Assembly: GCF_039634365.2 (NCBI RefSeq)
Contig: NZ_CP155079.2
Span: forward strand, 1,798,001-1,862,000
Direction of reading: 5' to 3'
Origin: Mucilaginibacter sp. PAMB04168
GTDB lineage: Bacteria > Bacteroidota > Bacteroidia > Sphingobacteriales > Sphingobacteriaceae
Length of the DNA stretch: 64,000 nucleotides
Shown here: in pieces, positions 25,708-34,993 of the stretch
How positions within the stretch are numbered: the first letter of the stretch is position 1
How the letters are laid out: each line of letters starts with the position of its first letter
The notes under the pieces: model-generated
Told to the model about the DNA's origin: nothing
What the model saw: only the letters and a program-made list of their open reading frames with translations
Database searches by the model: none
Translations under genes and position numbers: made by a program

Positions 25708-27678
25708 TTACTCACTGGTTACTGTCACAAAGCTTCTGGCTGGTAGCTTAACCTGCAGCTGGCCATTGCTCACCTTTTTACTGCCTAAGGCCTTAAGGGC
25801 ATCTTTCTCATTGGTTACGTAAATCTGCACTTTGTTTAATTTGGCAGGTAAGCCGGTTACAGTAGCCATGCGTTCGGCACCGTTATTCACCACATGAATG
25901 GAGTAAATGCCTTTGCTGTTATCGCCCAAAGCGGCGCAAGATACATCAGCATAGCTGCTTTTTATAGGCAGTGCAAAAAGGTCCTTAGGTGTATTAGCCA
26001 ACTGTCTGAGGTTCCAGAAACGTTGGGTTTCGCGTAAGGGGCCATTATCGCCAAAAATGCCGCCGCCTGCAAGTGGAGCGTAGTCGGCGGTTAACTGCCA
26101 TTGTAAAATAGACGCTGGCTGGCAAATGGCTAATAAGCGCGTGTAAAGGTTAATTTCTTCAAGGGCGTAAGCAGGTTCCAGAAAAATGCCCGGATATTGC
26201 CAGGCGGCTGCATCAATACTGCCTTCACCAACTAAAAGTGGCACATTTAGCCGGGTAGCCGCATCCGCCCATTTTTGCAGTGTTGCGGTTTCCCAACCAC
26301 GCCAGGAGTGAAATGATATAGCGCCGATGTATGGGCGGGCAGCCGCATCGGCCATAGCTGTGTTAATGAACGACCAGCTGTTAGCATCGGAGTTATCGCC
26401 TAGCAAAAGCTTGGTCTTTAAACCTTTGGTAGCCATATACGAGCCAAAGCCTTTAATAAAGTCGGCATGCTCCTGTGCAGTCATGCGGATATTGATACCC
26501 AGATCAGATTCATTAAAAGAGAAATAAGCTGCTTCAACACCGTAATTATCTTTCAAGTAACTGATGTAACGCGCTAGTGAGCGGTAAATGTCGGTCATCA
26601 AATCCTTGTTCAGCGGATTACCCCATACATTGTTTACCGGGTTCAAGTTCGGTTTGCCTACAATGGCCCAGTCTGGCGCCGACCATGCCGAAAGGATGAC
26701 CGGGATACCTTTTTTGTGCAAGCGTTGCGCCATCTCCATTGCCTGTGTAACCTGGCTGGGCAGCTGATTTGCGCGGGCGGGGTCTGCCGGGTTTATATCT
26801 TTTTCGGGTTGCCAATAGCGCCAGGGCATTTCTACCCGGCTCCAGGCCAGCCGCAAATTGTCCAGGCTATAGGAAATCACTTGCGGATCGGTTGTTGGGT
26901 TTTGCAATCTGAAATTGCCGCCAAGACCCTCAAATTTACGACCCTGCACTGCAGCATTTAAGGCAAGTGTGACCGGTGTTTTATCAATAGGGCCTTTGGC
27001 TTCCAACTGGTAAGATTTTTGGACCACCTCACCCTTTTTTAACTGATTTGCACGTAGGGTAAAGTACACCAGAATGGCGCTGCTCTGCTCATCCCTGCGT
27101 ATAAAAACGGAATCGGCTTCTGATGCCTTAACGTTTAATTCTATACCCGCCGATTTGTAGAAGAAGCCGTTGGATTTAACACCGGATAAACCTTTAATAG
27201 CTGCACTGCTGAGTGCTGCTATATTAACCGGCTTATCGGCATCGTTCAACTTTAAAGTACTTTGATTAATGGGGGCAACAGGCAGCCTGACTATAAAAAA
27301 AGCACCGATAAGGCTGGTATCGGCATGTGCGGTAAGTTGTACGCCAACTTGTGCTTTTGTACTTCCTAAATCTGTTACTGTTTCCTCAAAATACAGGCTA
27401 TCTAAATTGGTAGTTACAATTTGCTGATTACTGCTACGCTTGTATATGGGACGTTGCCTTTCGCGGGCAGTGGTAAGAATTTGTGCACCATCGCTTTTAA
27501 TAAATTGTAAGCTGGTTTCAAAGCCCAGTAAATGGCCTTGCTTACGTATGCCGGTAAGATTACCCCAGGGTGTAACCTCAACCTGGCTGTAAGCTTGTTC
27601 ATGAAACATCATAGCGGCAATCATTAAAAGGAAAAAGTATCTCATACCGGCACCAAAAATAAAAACTTTCGTCTTCAT
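25708..27678 (-). CDS. Secreted GH30-like (clan GH-A) glycoside hydrolase
   Basis: The 656-residue protein has a signal peptide; the true start may be the ATG 11 codons in (MRYFFLLMIAAMMFH), which gives a cleaner one. Residues about 30-230 form a beta-rich N-terminal region without a clear family name. From about 240 a TIM barrel begins (KFEGLGGNFRLQ, LAWSRVEMPWRYW, PVILSAWSAPDWA). The likely acid/base Glu is in YFSFNESDLG and the nucleophile Glu in LLVGEGSID, as in GH30/GH39-like clan A. The C-terminal beta sandwich (about 570-656) completes the GH30 layout. It probably acts on a beta-linked plant or microbial glycan. A decayed gene lies just upstream. Confidence 0.82.
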   Translation of the reverse strand: MKTKVFIFGAGMRYFFLLMIAAMMFHEQAYSQVEVTPWGNLTGIRKQGHLLGFETSLQFIKSDGAQILTTARERQRPIYKRSSNQQIVTTNLDSLYFEETVTDLGSTKAQVGVQLTAHADTSLIGAFFIVRLPVAPINQSTLKLNDADKPVNIAALSSAAIKGLSGVKSNGFFYKSAGIELNVKASEADSVFIRRDEQSSAILVYFTLRANQLKKGEVVQKSYQLEAKGPIDKTPVTLALNAAVQGRKFEGLGGNFRLQNPTTDPQVISYSLDNLRLAWSRVEMPWRYWQPEKDINPADPARANQLPSQVTQAMEMAQRLHKKGIPVILSAWSAPDWAIVGKPNLNPVNNVWGNPLNKDLMTDIYRSLARYISYLKDNYGVEAAYFSFNESDLGINIRMTAQEHADFIKGFGSYMATKGLKTKLLLGDNSDANSWSFINTAMADAAARPYIGAISFHSWRGWETATLQKWADAATRLNVPLLVGEGSIDAAAWQYPGIFLEPAYALEEINLYTRLLAICQPASILQWQLTADYAPLAGGGIFGDNGPLRETQRFWNLRQLANTPKDLFALPIKSSYADVSCAALGDNSKGIYSIHVVNNGAERMATVTGLPAKLNKVQIYVTNEKDALKALGSKKVSNGQLQVKLPARSFVTVTSE

Positions 27679-27702
27679 TATACGTGCGGTATTACTTATA
27701 GT

Positions 27703-28082
27703 TTAATGCCGCTGTATGCGCCCAGTTAATACGATAGTTTGGCCCGAACTGGTAAACTCAGTCGTAAACCTAAAAGTGAGATATCCTTCATTAATAGAAT
27801 CTTTTGCTAAGTCTTTGGCAATGGCAGTTTTATCGGTGCTCTAAAATGTAATGATACCCCGCATAACAGGGGCGTTATTGATAGGGTGGAAGATGGATAT
27901 TTTGCCGTCTCGTTCTATTTAGAACAGATTCACAAGGTCATCGATCTGCTTTTTTCCTTCCGCTTTACCAGGGTTCACTTTTGAGGTGGCTCTTAGCATC
28001 ACTGGCGAGTGTGTCTTCGGGCCGATACAGCTTGCGTTACACTATCCAATGTAACTTTTGTGCCGATGGCGAGACTGCATTA
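27703..28082 (-). pseudogene. Decayed remnant of an unidentified protein gene
   Basis: This gap has no intact gene, but minus-strand translation shows a clear former reading frame. From its end at 27703 upward, one frame reads back through RGIITF, FHPINNAPVM and TSKVNPGKAEGKKQ with two in-frame stops, one after VNLF and one after RGIITF. Further up, a one-base shift moves into another frame with GTKVTLDSVTQAVS. The text has normal amino-acid composition and ends naturally with LTGRIQRH. So this is a C-terminal fragment of a gene broken by at least one frameshift and two nonsense changes. I do not recognise the family. It could formerly have been attached to the lipoprotein gene at 28155. Confidence 0.6.
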
Positions 28083-28154
28083 AGATTTATGCATCAGCAA
28101 GTAAGGAAATCTATTTATTATCATAATTAGTTTTGGCAAACTAAGATGATGAAG

Positions 28155-28619
28155 TTACTGCTTAAGTGATAATATCTGTGCACCCACATTGTTGTAAAAA
28201 TTGTTGTTGTACATAACAGTGCTTACCGGGTATCGTGGGCACGGGTCTTCAACTTTTGCCAAGGTGTAAATGAGCGGTACGGCAGCATTATTGCCTACCT
28301 GAATATACATGGTGTCTTTAAGACCTGCTATATTTGCCTGTACGCTAAAATAGTTTCCAGACGTTCCGTCGCTCTTTACTTGTACGGGCCTTTCTAGCTT
28401 TTTGTAAGTTACTTTAAGCTGACCGATAGCATAGGCGGGTTGGTTTGCAAAAAAAAGGTCGGCATTGGTGCTCTTATCAACTATCCTGAAATTAAGATAC
28501 TCAGGCATCAGTCGATCTGTGCATGCTGTCACAAGTTTATCCCCGTCGTCCCGCTTACAAGAGCTTATGCTTATTAACAAAAGTAAACATGCTACAATAA
28601 CGTTTCCCAAAGCTTTCAT
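28155..28619 (-). CDS. Small predicted lipoprotein, function unknown
   Basis: The 154-residue protein has a lipoprotein signal peptide with lipobox SISSC (Cys near residue 21) followed by an acidic KRDDGD stretch, which in Bacteroidota is linked with surface display of lipoproteins. The remainder is beta-rich with several Tyr and Asn. It has two Cys (CTDRLM and DPCPRY) that could form a disulfide. No family recognised. Same strand as the symporter operon, 90 bp after it, so it may be read through from it. The decayed gene follows directly downstream. Confidence 0.65.
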   Translation of the reverse strand: MKALGNVIVACLLLLISISSCKRDDGDKLVTACTDRLMPEYLNFRIVDKSTNADLFFANQPAYAIGQLKVTYKKLERPVQVKSDGTSGNYFSVQANIAGLKDTMYIQVGNNAAVPLIYTLAKVEDPCPRYPVSTVMYNNNFYNNVGAQILSLKQ

Positions 28620-28709
28620 ACTATATCCGTATTAGTCAGTAACCCATACGGTATAATAGCATTTTGCGATACACCTGTTTAAGAATATTAACGAAAAATA
28701 GTAGCTTGG

Positions 28710-30281
28710 CTATACCTGTTCTGCCTCGAGTTTTTCTTGCCTGCTGTTTTCTCGCCAGCCGCTATAAAGCAGGTTTTTATCCAGTACCGGTTTTGGGAAA
28801 AACAGACTGGCAACATAACCCACTACAATTACTACCAGGTGACTATATACGCCCAGCATCAGTTTATGGTGGGTGAAATTGTATTTGCCTAAATCGAGCA
28901 GTAAGGTTTTACTCTCTCCTGTGCCAACAGGGGTAGAGGTTAAAAATGCATAAGCCGTAAAAATAACGCATACTATAATGGCAATATTAATGCCCTGGCG
29001 GTTAGCACGGGCGCTGAAAAGGCCCAGTAAAAATATGCCTACAATACCGCCCGAGAAGATAGCATACAGCGTAAATACCACACCGAGTACACCCTCGTTA
29101 CCAATGCTGGTATAGAGCATGCCAATACCCATAGACAACAAGCCCGATACCACTACCATGATGCGGCCGCCTTTCAGGTATTGTTTGTCGGGGCGGTTGG
29201 GGCTTATTTTTTTATAGTAATCCTCCACACCTACGGCCGCTAACGAATTTAAATCGGCACTGAGGCTACATATAGCTGCCGAGATCATGGCTGATAAAAT
29301 GAAGCCGACTACGCCGGTAGGCAGCTGTGTGATGATAAAGTAAGGAAAAACGCCGTTAGGGTTAACCGAACCTGGCAGGGGGTGCTGCTTGTAGTAAACA
29401 AACAAGCAAGTGCCGATGAACATAAATAAGGTCCATACCGGAACGGTGAGTGATATGCCCAGCAGCGAAGCCCGGATGGCTGCTTTATCGGTTTTGGCGG
29501 TCAGGTAACGCTGAACCACGGTTTGGTCTGTGCCGTACTTTTGAATGGCATAGAACATACCGTTTATGGCCATCACAATAAAGGTAAGTTTAGTAAAGTT
29601 AAGATCGTATGGACCAAAACCCGTACGTCCGCCAGCCGAAGCCACATTCCAGATCTCTGCCGGACCACCTTTTATAGAAAACAACAAAACAACCAAACAC
29701 ACTATACCACTGGCAAACAGCATAAAGCCCTGAAAAACGTCCAGCCATATAACGGCTTCGATGCCGCCCATCAGGTTTACGGCAATGATGATAAGGCCGG
29801 TTACAATAATGATGGCGAAGGTGTTGCCGCCCGTCATATTACTTAAAGCCACGGCCAGCAAAAAGAAAACCGTGCCCATGCCCGAAAACTGCCTCAAAAC
29901 GAACGCAATGGAGCTGTAGTAACGAGCCACGGTACCAAAGCGCTTTTCAAAGTATTCATAAGTGCTTAGGCCAATTACCTTTCTGTAAAGCGGAACAATG
30001 AACCAGATAGCGCCCAGCAACACAATAGGTACCATTAAACCCTGCACCAGCAGTATCCAGTTGTTAGAATAGCCTTCGCCGGGGTAGCCTAAGAAAGTAA
30101 CACTGCTTATTAGCGTAGCCAGCAATGACATGCCAATGGCCCAGGCCGGAACCCTGCCTTTAGCTGCAAAGTAAGATTGCGTACTGTTTTGATTGCGTGC
30201 GTACCTTAAACCAAAGTACAGCGTAATCAATAAAACAGCTATAATGATAGTGTAATCAATTACACCTAAAACTGGCTTCAT
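28710..30281 (-). CDS. Sodium:solute symporter (SSS family)
   Basis: The 523-residue protein has about 13-14 transmembrane segments with the SSS pattern: YFAAKGRVPAWAIGMSLLATLISSVTFLGYPGEGYSNNW in the first helices, and the core GGIEAVIWLDVFQGFMLFASGI and KYGTDQTVVQRYLTAKT. The last two are near-diagnostic for sugar/sialic-acid-type members (SGLT/NanT-like). It imports an organic substrate using the Na+ gradient. It is the last gene of the acid-sugar operon, 28 bp after the kinase, so the likely cargo is the acid sugar or polyol that the operon degrades. Confidence 0.92.
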   Translation of the reverse strand: MKPVLGVIDYTIIIAVLLITLYFGLRYARNQNSTQSYFAAKGRVPAWAIGMSLLATLISSVTFLGYPGEGYSNNWILLVQGLMVPIVLLGAIWFIVPLYRKVIGLSTYEYFEKRFGTVARYYSSIAFVLRQFSGMGTVFFLLAVALSNMTGGNTFAIIIVTGLIIIAVNLMGGIEAVIWLDVFQGFMLFASGIVCLVVLLFSIKGGPAEIWNVASAGGRTGFGPYDLNFTKLTFIVMAINGMFYAIQKYGTDQTVVQRYLTAKTDKAAIRASLLGISLTVPVWTLFMFIGTCLFVYYKQHPLPGSVNPNGVFPYFIITQLPTGVVGFILSAMISAAICSLSADLNSLAAVGVEDYYKKISPNRPDKQYLKGGRIMVVVSGLLSMGIGMLYTSIGNEGVLGVVFTLYAIFSGGIVGIFLLGLFSARANRQGINIAIIVCVIFTAYAFLTSTPVGTGESKTLLLDLGKYNFTHHKLMLGVYSHLVVIVVGYVASLFFPKPVLDKNLLYSGWRENSRQEKLEAEQV

Positions 30282-30309
30282 TTTTAATAGTTGGTAATCG
30301 GTTTACAAT

Positions 30310-31473
30310 TTAAAATGCCCATGCCTCGCTGCTCCAGCTGTAACTGCCAGGCTTTAAGGTAATGTGCAAATCAGGATAAGCACTGCTGGCCACTGCGTTT
30401 CTGATCACACCAGCCGATAATTCCTGAACCGGAAAAATAGAATTAATATCTAACTCTTCCAAAATGGCTGCAGCGGTTGAGCCACCTTCAATAATCAGTT
30501 CCAGTACAGTGGTGTTCTCAAAAATGCATTTTACAGCCAAAGCCATTTGCTTTCGTAAATGGCGGGCATCGTACATAGTGGCCGCTTGTTCATCCTGTGG
30601 TATAGCCATAACGGCTTTACCCTGCTCTTTAAGCCGGGTAATTATCTCATCGGTCCAATAATTCACGGCAGCAGGTTCTGGGTTTGTCGATTGCATAATG
30701 CCGGCTGGCATATAACTTACCGGGCCGCCGCTTTTATGCAAATTGTTAACCAGCGCTGCACTTTGCTTAAACGTACTACCGCTTACATATAATACAGGTT
30801 GCTGCAAATGTTTTTCAGTTGTGTGTGCTGCTTCGGCTTTTTGCTGCAATGCATCCAAACAGGCTGTAAAAAAACCGGATGCACCGACAGCAAGCGTATC
30901 GGTTTGCAACTGGAGTGCCCATTCATGCAAATCTTCATCCGTATGGGTTTCGCCAACAATAATTCCGGTTTGCGGCAGTGGAGCAGTATGCGGCTGAACC
31001 GTTACAGCGTTTTGTGCATTTGCAAAACGGGTTTGTACATGCGATTCGGTCACCGGAAATTCGGGATCATGCCGAAAGCTGGTTTCATGCACCGGTATAT
31101 CATGGATTAGATAATGCCCATTTATCAGCGTACGCCCCAAAGCAGGGTTTGCCGAAACAATAAGCGCCCGACTAATATCCATTGCCTCACATTGTGCGTT
31201 TATCTCCGGTATTACGTGCCCCCTCATTACCGAGTCGATCTTTTTAAACAGCAATTGCGGATTACAAGCTTTTAATTGCCTGCTCAACTCGCTGGTTATG
31301 GCTATAGCATCAGCCTCGCTTTTAGAGCGTGCATCAGTATTCACAACCAGCATATCCTTATCCGTAGCGGCAACAATGCCAGTGGTAATTTCAACGCTCA
31401 AGTTGTATTTCAGCCCTATGCCACCAATTTCAGCCGCGCCGGTCAGGTCATCCGCAATAACGGCTATCATCAT
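30310..31473 (-). CDS. Four-carbon acid sugar kinase (DUF1537, OtnK/DtnK family)
   Basis: The 387-residue protein has the N-terminal DUF1537 signature IAVIADDLTGAAEIGGIGL, KKIDSVMRGHV and ANPALGRTLINGHYL, and in the C-terminal nucleotide-binding half LIIEGGSTAAAIL. Family members phosphorylate D-threonate or D-erythronate (or related acid sugars) with ATP. In the D-threonate pathway DtnK makes D-threonate 4-phosphate, which a PdxA2-type enzyme oxidises to dihydroxyacetone phosphate. The pdxA2-like gene lies immediately upstream with a 4-bp ATGA overlap, so this pairing supports that role. The N-terminal halves match well; the actual substrate is inferred. Confidence 0.9.
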   Translation of the reverse strand: MMIAVIADDLTGAAEIGGIGLKYNLSVEITTGIVAATDKDMLVVNTDARSKSEADAIAITSELSRQLKACNPQLLFKKIDSVMRGHVIPEINAQCEAMDISRALIVSANPALGRTLINGHYLIHDIPVHETSFRHDPEFPVTESHVQTRFANAQNAVTVQPHTAPLPQTGIIVGETHTDEDLHEWALQLQTDTLAVGASGFFTACLDALQQKAEAAHTTEKHLQQPVLYVSGSTFKQSAALVNNLHKSGGPVSYMPAGIMQSTNPEPAAVNYWTDEIITRLKEQGKAVMAIPQDEQAATMYDARHLRKQMALAVKCIFENTTVLELIIEGGSTAAAILEELDINSIFPVQELSAGVIRNAVASSAYPDLHITLKPGSYSWSSEAWAF

Positions 31474-32513
31474 ACCGTAACCATACTTTTATGATGCGCG
31501 AGCTGTACGGCCGATTCTATGGCCAGTATCATGGCATCGGCACTGGCAATGCCTTTACCTGCAATCTCGAACGCGGTACCATGATCAACCGATGTACGGA
31601 TGATGGGCAGGCCCATGGTGATGTTTACACCTTTAACGCTGTCCATTTGTTTCTTTTCCGGATTCCATTTAAAGCCCGAAAGCTTAAAGGGAATATGGCC
31701 CTGATCGTGGTACATAGCTACTACACCACCATAATACCCGGTTGCTGCCTTGGAGAACATCGTATCGGCCGGCACGGGGCCTTCTACATCATATCCTAAC
31801 CGGAGTGCTTCCTGTACAGCAGGTAGTATTTCTTCATCATCCTCTGTACCAAACAGGCCCGAATCGCCGGCGTGTGGGTTCAATCCGGCAATACCAATTT
31901 TAAGGTTTTTTTCACCTAAGCTAATCAGGCCGTTATGCAACAGCTCCACCACTTCAACTATACGATCTTTTTTTACCAAATCACAAGCCTGGCGAAGCGA
32001 AACGTGGGTAGATACGTGAATTACCTTCATGTGGTCTTCTACCAACAGCATGGCATATTTCTTAGTGCCGGTAAAATCGGCGTAGATTTCGGTATGACCG
32101 GCGTAATGATGGCCAGCCTCATTCATCGATTTCTTGTTGAGCGGACCGGTTACCGTAGCATCAATATCACCATTCATGGCCAGTTCAATTACTTTGGCAA
32201 CCGAACGGAAAGCGGCATCACCAGCCATGGCCGATACTACGCCAAACTCCAGTTTATCTAGATCCACATTGCGCAGATCGTACACATCGGGGCGGCCAAA
32301 TTCAAACTTAGCTTCGGCTATATTTTTGATAGCGTTGATGGATACACCTAAGCCCAGCTTGTTAATAATGTGGTTAAAGGTGGCAGCATCGCCAACCAGT
32401 ACGGGACGGCATATTTCGTATATTTTTTCCTCGGTTAAGGCTTTAATGGCAATCTCTGGACCAATGCTGGCCGGATCGCCCATGGTAATTCCTATAATGG
32501 GTTTGTTAGACAT
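31470..32513 (-). CDS. pdxA2: PdxA2-like 4-phospho-acid-sugar dehydrogenase
   Basis: The 347-residue protein belongs to the PdxA family: ITMGDPASIGPEIAIKAL at the N-terminus, TGPLNKKSMNEAGHHYAGHTE, THVSLRQA, GLNPHAGDSGLFG and MYHDQGHIPFK. These include the metal-binding His residues. Genuine PdxA oxidises 4-hydroxythreonine phosphate in vitamin B6 synthesis. This copy lies in a catabolic operon with a DUF1537 kinase and a symporter, where the PdxA2 subgroup oxidises and decarboxylates D-threonate or D-erythronate 4-phosphate to dihydroxyacetone phosphate. It overlaps both neighbours (8 bp with the DapA-like gene, 4 bp with the kinase). Confidence 0.88.
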   Translation of the reverse strand: MSNKPIIGITMGDPASIGPEIAIKALTEEKIYEICRPVLVGDAATFNHIINKLGLGVSINAIKNIAEAKFEFGRPDVYDLRNVDLDKLEFGVVSAMAGDAAFRSVAKVIELAMNGDIDATVTGPLNKKSMNEAGHHYAGHTEIYADFTGTKKYAMLLVEDHMKVIHVSTHVSLRQACDLVKKDRIVEVVELLHNGLISLGEKNLKIGIAGLNPHAGDSGLFGTEDDEEILPAVQEALRLGYDVEGPVPADTMFSKAATGYYGGVVAMYHDQGHIPFKLSGFKWNPEKKQMDSVKGVNITMGLPIIRTSVDHGTAFEIAGKGIASADAMILAIESAVQLAHHKSMVTV

Positions 32514-33444
32514 GGGTAGGCAGTTTTAATAAAGCTTGTTCTTGACGTAATAAATCATAATAAGCATTCAGCATACTTACTTCATCATGCTTATGCAAAG
32601 GGCTAAGCGGGGGCATCATGTGCGCCTGGCAAAGGCCGGCATCCTGCATTAATACCTTTAACGCGCGCAACGACTCGCCTAGTGTACGGCCCGATTGATA
32701 CAGATTACCCAACGTGTCAGAAAGATGTTGGTAATAATAAGCTTTATCTGTATCGCCGGCGTTTACGGCCTTTGTCATTTCACAATAAATTTCGGGAGCA
32801 AGGTTACCTGTGCTGGGTATTAAGCCGTCGCCACCGTTAAACAGCGCATAGGCCGATTTTCCTGCCCAGCCCAAAAAGTGACTGAAATCAGCCCTGTCAG
32901 ACCATAACTGCAAAGACCGGTCAAGCCGTGATTCGCTGCGTTCGGAGTCTTTGGTGCCTACAATAAACGGGTGGTAACTTAACTCCTCGATCAACTCCAG
33001 CGGGATGGACATGTGCGTGGTTGCCGGGATGTTGTAAACGATGAGCGGTCCCTGTATCTTATCGGCCAGTTGCAGAAAGTAGTCTCTCATCTGCTCCTCA
33101 GACAGGTGATAGTACGTAGGAAGCGTAGCCGCAACAGCATCGGCACCGGCATCAAAGCTGCGTTTGGCCAGGTCAACCGTCTCTTCCAAACAGTTGGAGG
33201 AGATGCCGATGTATAATAAAGTGTCCGGCGTTTTTAAACCCGATACTTTTTGGATATAAGCTTCCTTTAAGCTAAACGGGAGTGATGCCGATTCGCCCGT
33301 TGTGCCTAAAATAAAAGGCATGGCGTCGTTTTTTGCTAAATTAGAAACAATCTTTTCAACTGCTTCATCATCCAGCTGGTACCGGTCGGTTAACGGTGTG
33401 ATAACCGGAACAATGGTGCCTTTGTACTTTTTATCTATTTTCAT
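32506..33444 (-). CDS. DapA-family (dihydrodipicolinate synthase-like) aldolase
   Basis: The 312-residue TIM-barrel class I aldolase/lyase has the catalytic residues of the family: the Schiff-base Lys in FIVGTKDSERS (near residue 165), the Tyr in LIVYNIPATTHMS, and LGTTGESASLPF where DapA has the TTGE motif. Members include dihydrodipicolinate synthase, N-acetylneuraminate lyase, and 2-keto-3-deoxy sugar-acid aldolases. Its place between an iron alcohol dehydrogenase and pdxA2-like and kinase genes makes a 2-keto acid-sugar aldolase or dehydratase much more likely than lysine biosynthesis. The reaction within the pathway is not obvious. Overlaps pdxA2 by 8 bp. Confidence 0.85.
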   Translation of the reverse strand: MKIDKKYKGTIVPVITPLTDRYQLDDEAVEKIVSNLAKNDAMPFILGTTGESASLPFSLKEAYIQKVSGLKTPDTLLYIGISSNCLEETVDLAKRSFDAGADAVAATLPTYYHLSEEQMRDYFLQLADKIQGPLIVYNIPATTHMSIPLELIEELSYHPFIVGTKDSERSESRLDRSLQLWSDRADFSHFLGWAGKSAYALFNGGDGLIPSTGNLAPEIYCEMTKAVNAGDTDKAYYYQHLSDTLGNLYQSGRTLGESLRALKVLMQDAGLCQAHMMPPLSPLHKHDEVSMLNAYYDLLRQEQALLKLPTHV

Positions 33445-33505
33445 TCAATTTTATGCGCTGGTTAAAAACGGTTAACCCTTCAATCTCACTCTCAAATTTA
33501 TTATT

Positions 33506-34660
33506 TTATCCTAAAGCCGCTGTATAAATGGCTACTGCGTCATCATAAGTAACCGGCCTTGGGTTATTGTTCAACAGCCTGGTTATCAACATAGCTTCAG
33601 TGGCCATTTGCGGTATGGCATCGGCTGTTATGCCTACCTCAGTAAGGGTGGCCTCAATACCACATGCGGCTATCAGTTCACGTATTTTCTTTACGCCGGC
33701 TTGTGCAGTTGCTGCATCGTCTGCCTGCCTTTCACATCCCAGTGCTACGGCCACATCGGCGTAGCGTTTAGGCGCGGCTGGCGCATTAAACTCCATTACA
33801 TAAGGTAAAAGTAATGCATTTGATAAGCCATGCGGTAAGTTAAACGTGCTGCCCAGCGGATAGGAGAGGGCATGTACAGCAGCAGTATTTACCGGCCCCA
33901 AACAAAATCCGCCCAGCATACTGCCCATAGCCACGTGTGAACGAGCCTCCTCATCAGCACCATTATTTACGGCGGTAACTAAGTGTTGGGCAATCAATCG
34001 CATGCCCTCAAAGGCGTACATATCAATAAAAGGTTGTGCAAACTTGTTGGCGTAAGCTTCCAGGCAATGTGTTAAGGCATCTAAACCGGTTGCTGCAGTT
34101 ATGCCTGCCGGTACGCTAATGGTAAGCAGTGGGTCAACATAAACAATATCAGGTACCAGGTAAGGGCTTATAATGCCTTTTTTCTGATGCTCATCATCAA
34201 CCAGGATGGCATTGGGCGAAACCTCACTGCCGGTACCCGAGGTTGCCGGTACACAGATAAGCCCGGTTGTACGGCCTTTTAATAAACCATTGCCTACAAT
34301 TTCTTCAAGTGTTTGCGTATTGTTCTTTTGTGCGGCAACCAGTTTGGCCACATCAAGTACACTGCCGCCGCCAATGCCTAATACCACATCAAAATTTTGC
34401 TGCGCAATAGATTGCATCAGCGTTCTGAAATCGGCAAAAGATGGCTCCTGGGTTATACTGGTATCGGTATTTACGGTTATACCTTTTTCCTGCAGTTGGT
34501 TAATGAGCTGGCTAAGCTTATCCAGCAATGGCGTAATGGTTATAATTAATACTTCCTTAGCATTTAGCTGCAACACCTCATCGGCCAGGCCGTCAAGTGA
34601 ACCATTGCCGAAAATTAACTTGCCCGGAAAATGAATTTTTAAAAGTTGATGTTGAATCAT
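33506..34660 (-). CDS. Iron-containing alcohol dehydrogenase
   Basis: The 384-residue protein is a group III (Fe-dependent) alcohol dehydrogenase: nucleotide-binding VLGIGGGSVLDVAK, PATSGTGSEVSPNAI, and the metal ligands in GLDALTHCLEAY and HALSYPLGSTFNLPHGLSNALLLP (Asp and His residues). It reduces aldehydes or oxidises alcohols with NAD(P)H. It is the first gene of the acid-sugar operon, with a putative -7 element TAAGTTTG at 34700-34693 (minus strand) but no TTG at proper spacing, so activation by the divergent AraC protein is plausible. Substrate could be an aldehyde formed by the DapA-like enzyme. Confidence 0.9.
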   Translation of the reverse strand: MIQHQLLKIHFPGKLIFGNGSLDGLADEVLQLNAKEVLIITITPLLDKLSQLINQLQEKGITVNTDTSITQEPSFADFRTLMQSIAQQNFDVVLGIGGGSVLDVAKLVAAQKNNTQTLEEIVGNGLLKGRTTGLICVPATSGTGSEVSPNAILVDDEHQKKGIISPYLVPDIVYVDPLLTISVPAGITAATGLDALTHCLEAYANKFAQPFIDMYAFEGMRLIAQHLVTAVNNGADEEARSHVAMGSMLGGFCLGPVNTAAVHALSYPLGSTFNLPHGLSNALLLPYVMEFNAPAAPKRYADVAVALGCERQADDAATAQAGVKKIRELIAACGIEATLTEVGITADAIPQMATEAMLITRLLNNNPRPVTYDDAVAIYTAALG

Positions 34661-34993
34661 AAATTATATGCGTACTGCATTCACCAACATGGCAAACTTA
34701 AAATCAAGGCGTCCAACTGCGGGTTGATCCTGGCACTAACACTGTTGCAGGCATATTTTGCCGCATAGGGTGGTTAAAGTTCCGGGGTAACTTCAGATAA
34801 TACGATCAGTACTTGTAGTTTGATTATTGGTTACTTTATGCACAAACATATTAAAGGATAGAGCTTCTTCTTTATAGTATTTTTTCTATAAATAATAGCA
34901 TCTTACCATAATTTACGCATCAATGAACAATTTAATGGATAATTTATATAATATTGAAACGTAATTCGCAGTTACTTATATTACATAACCAAC
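34661..34993. promoter_or_regulatory. Divergent control region of acid-sugar operon and AraC gene
   Basis: The 333 bp hold no gene. On the minus strand TAAGTTTG (34700-34693) fits TAnnTTTG for the alcohol dehydrogenase operon, with no matching -33. On the plus strand TAATATTG (34949-34956) is a weak -7 for the AraC gene. A perfect 7-bp inverted repeat TTTATAG..CTATAAA lies at 34871-34892. GTTACTT occurs twice (34826 and 34970 areas), which may be half-sites of the AraC protein, though two short matches are weak evidence. Confidence 0.4.

Noticed and set aside
34871..34892. 7-bp inverted repeat TTTATAG..CTATAAA in the AraC control region
   Set aside because: Too AT-rich and short to separate from chance, so listed only as part of the region.
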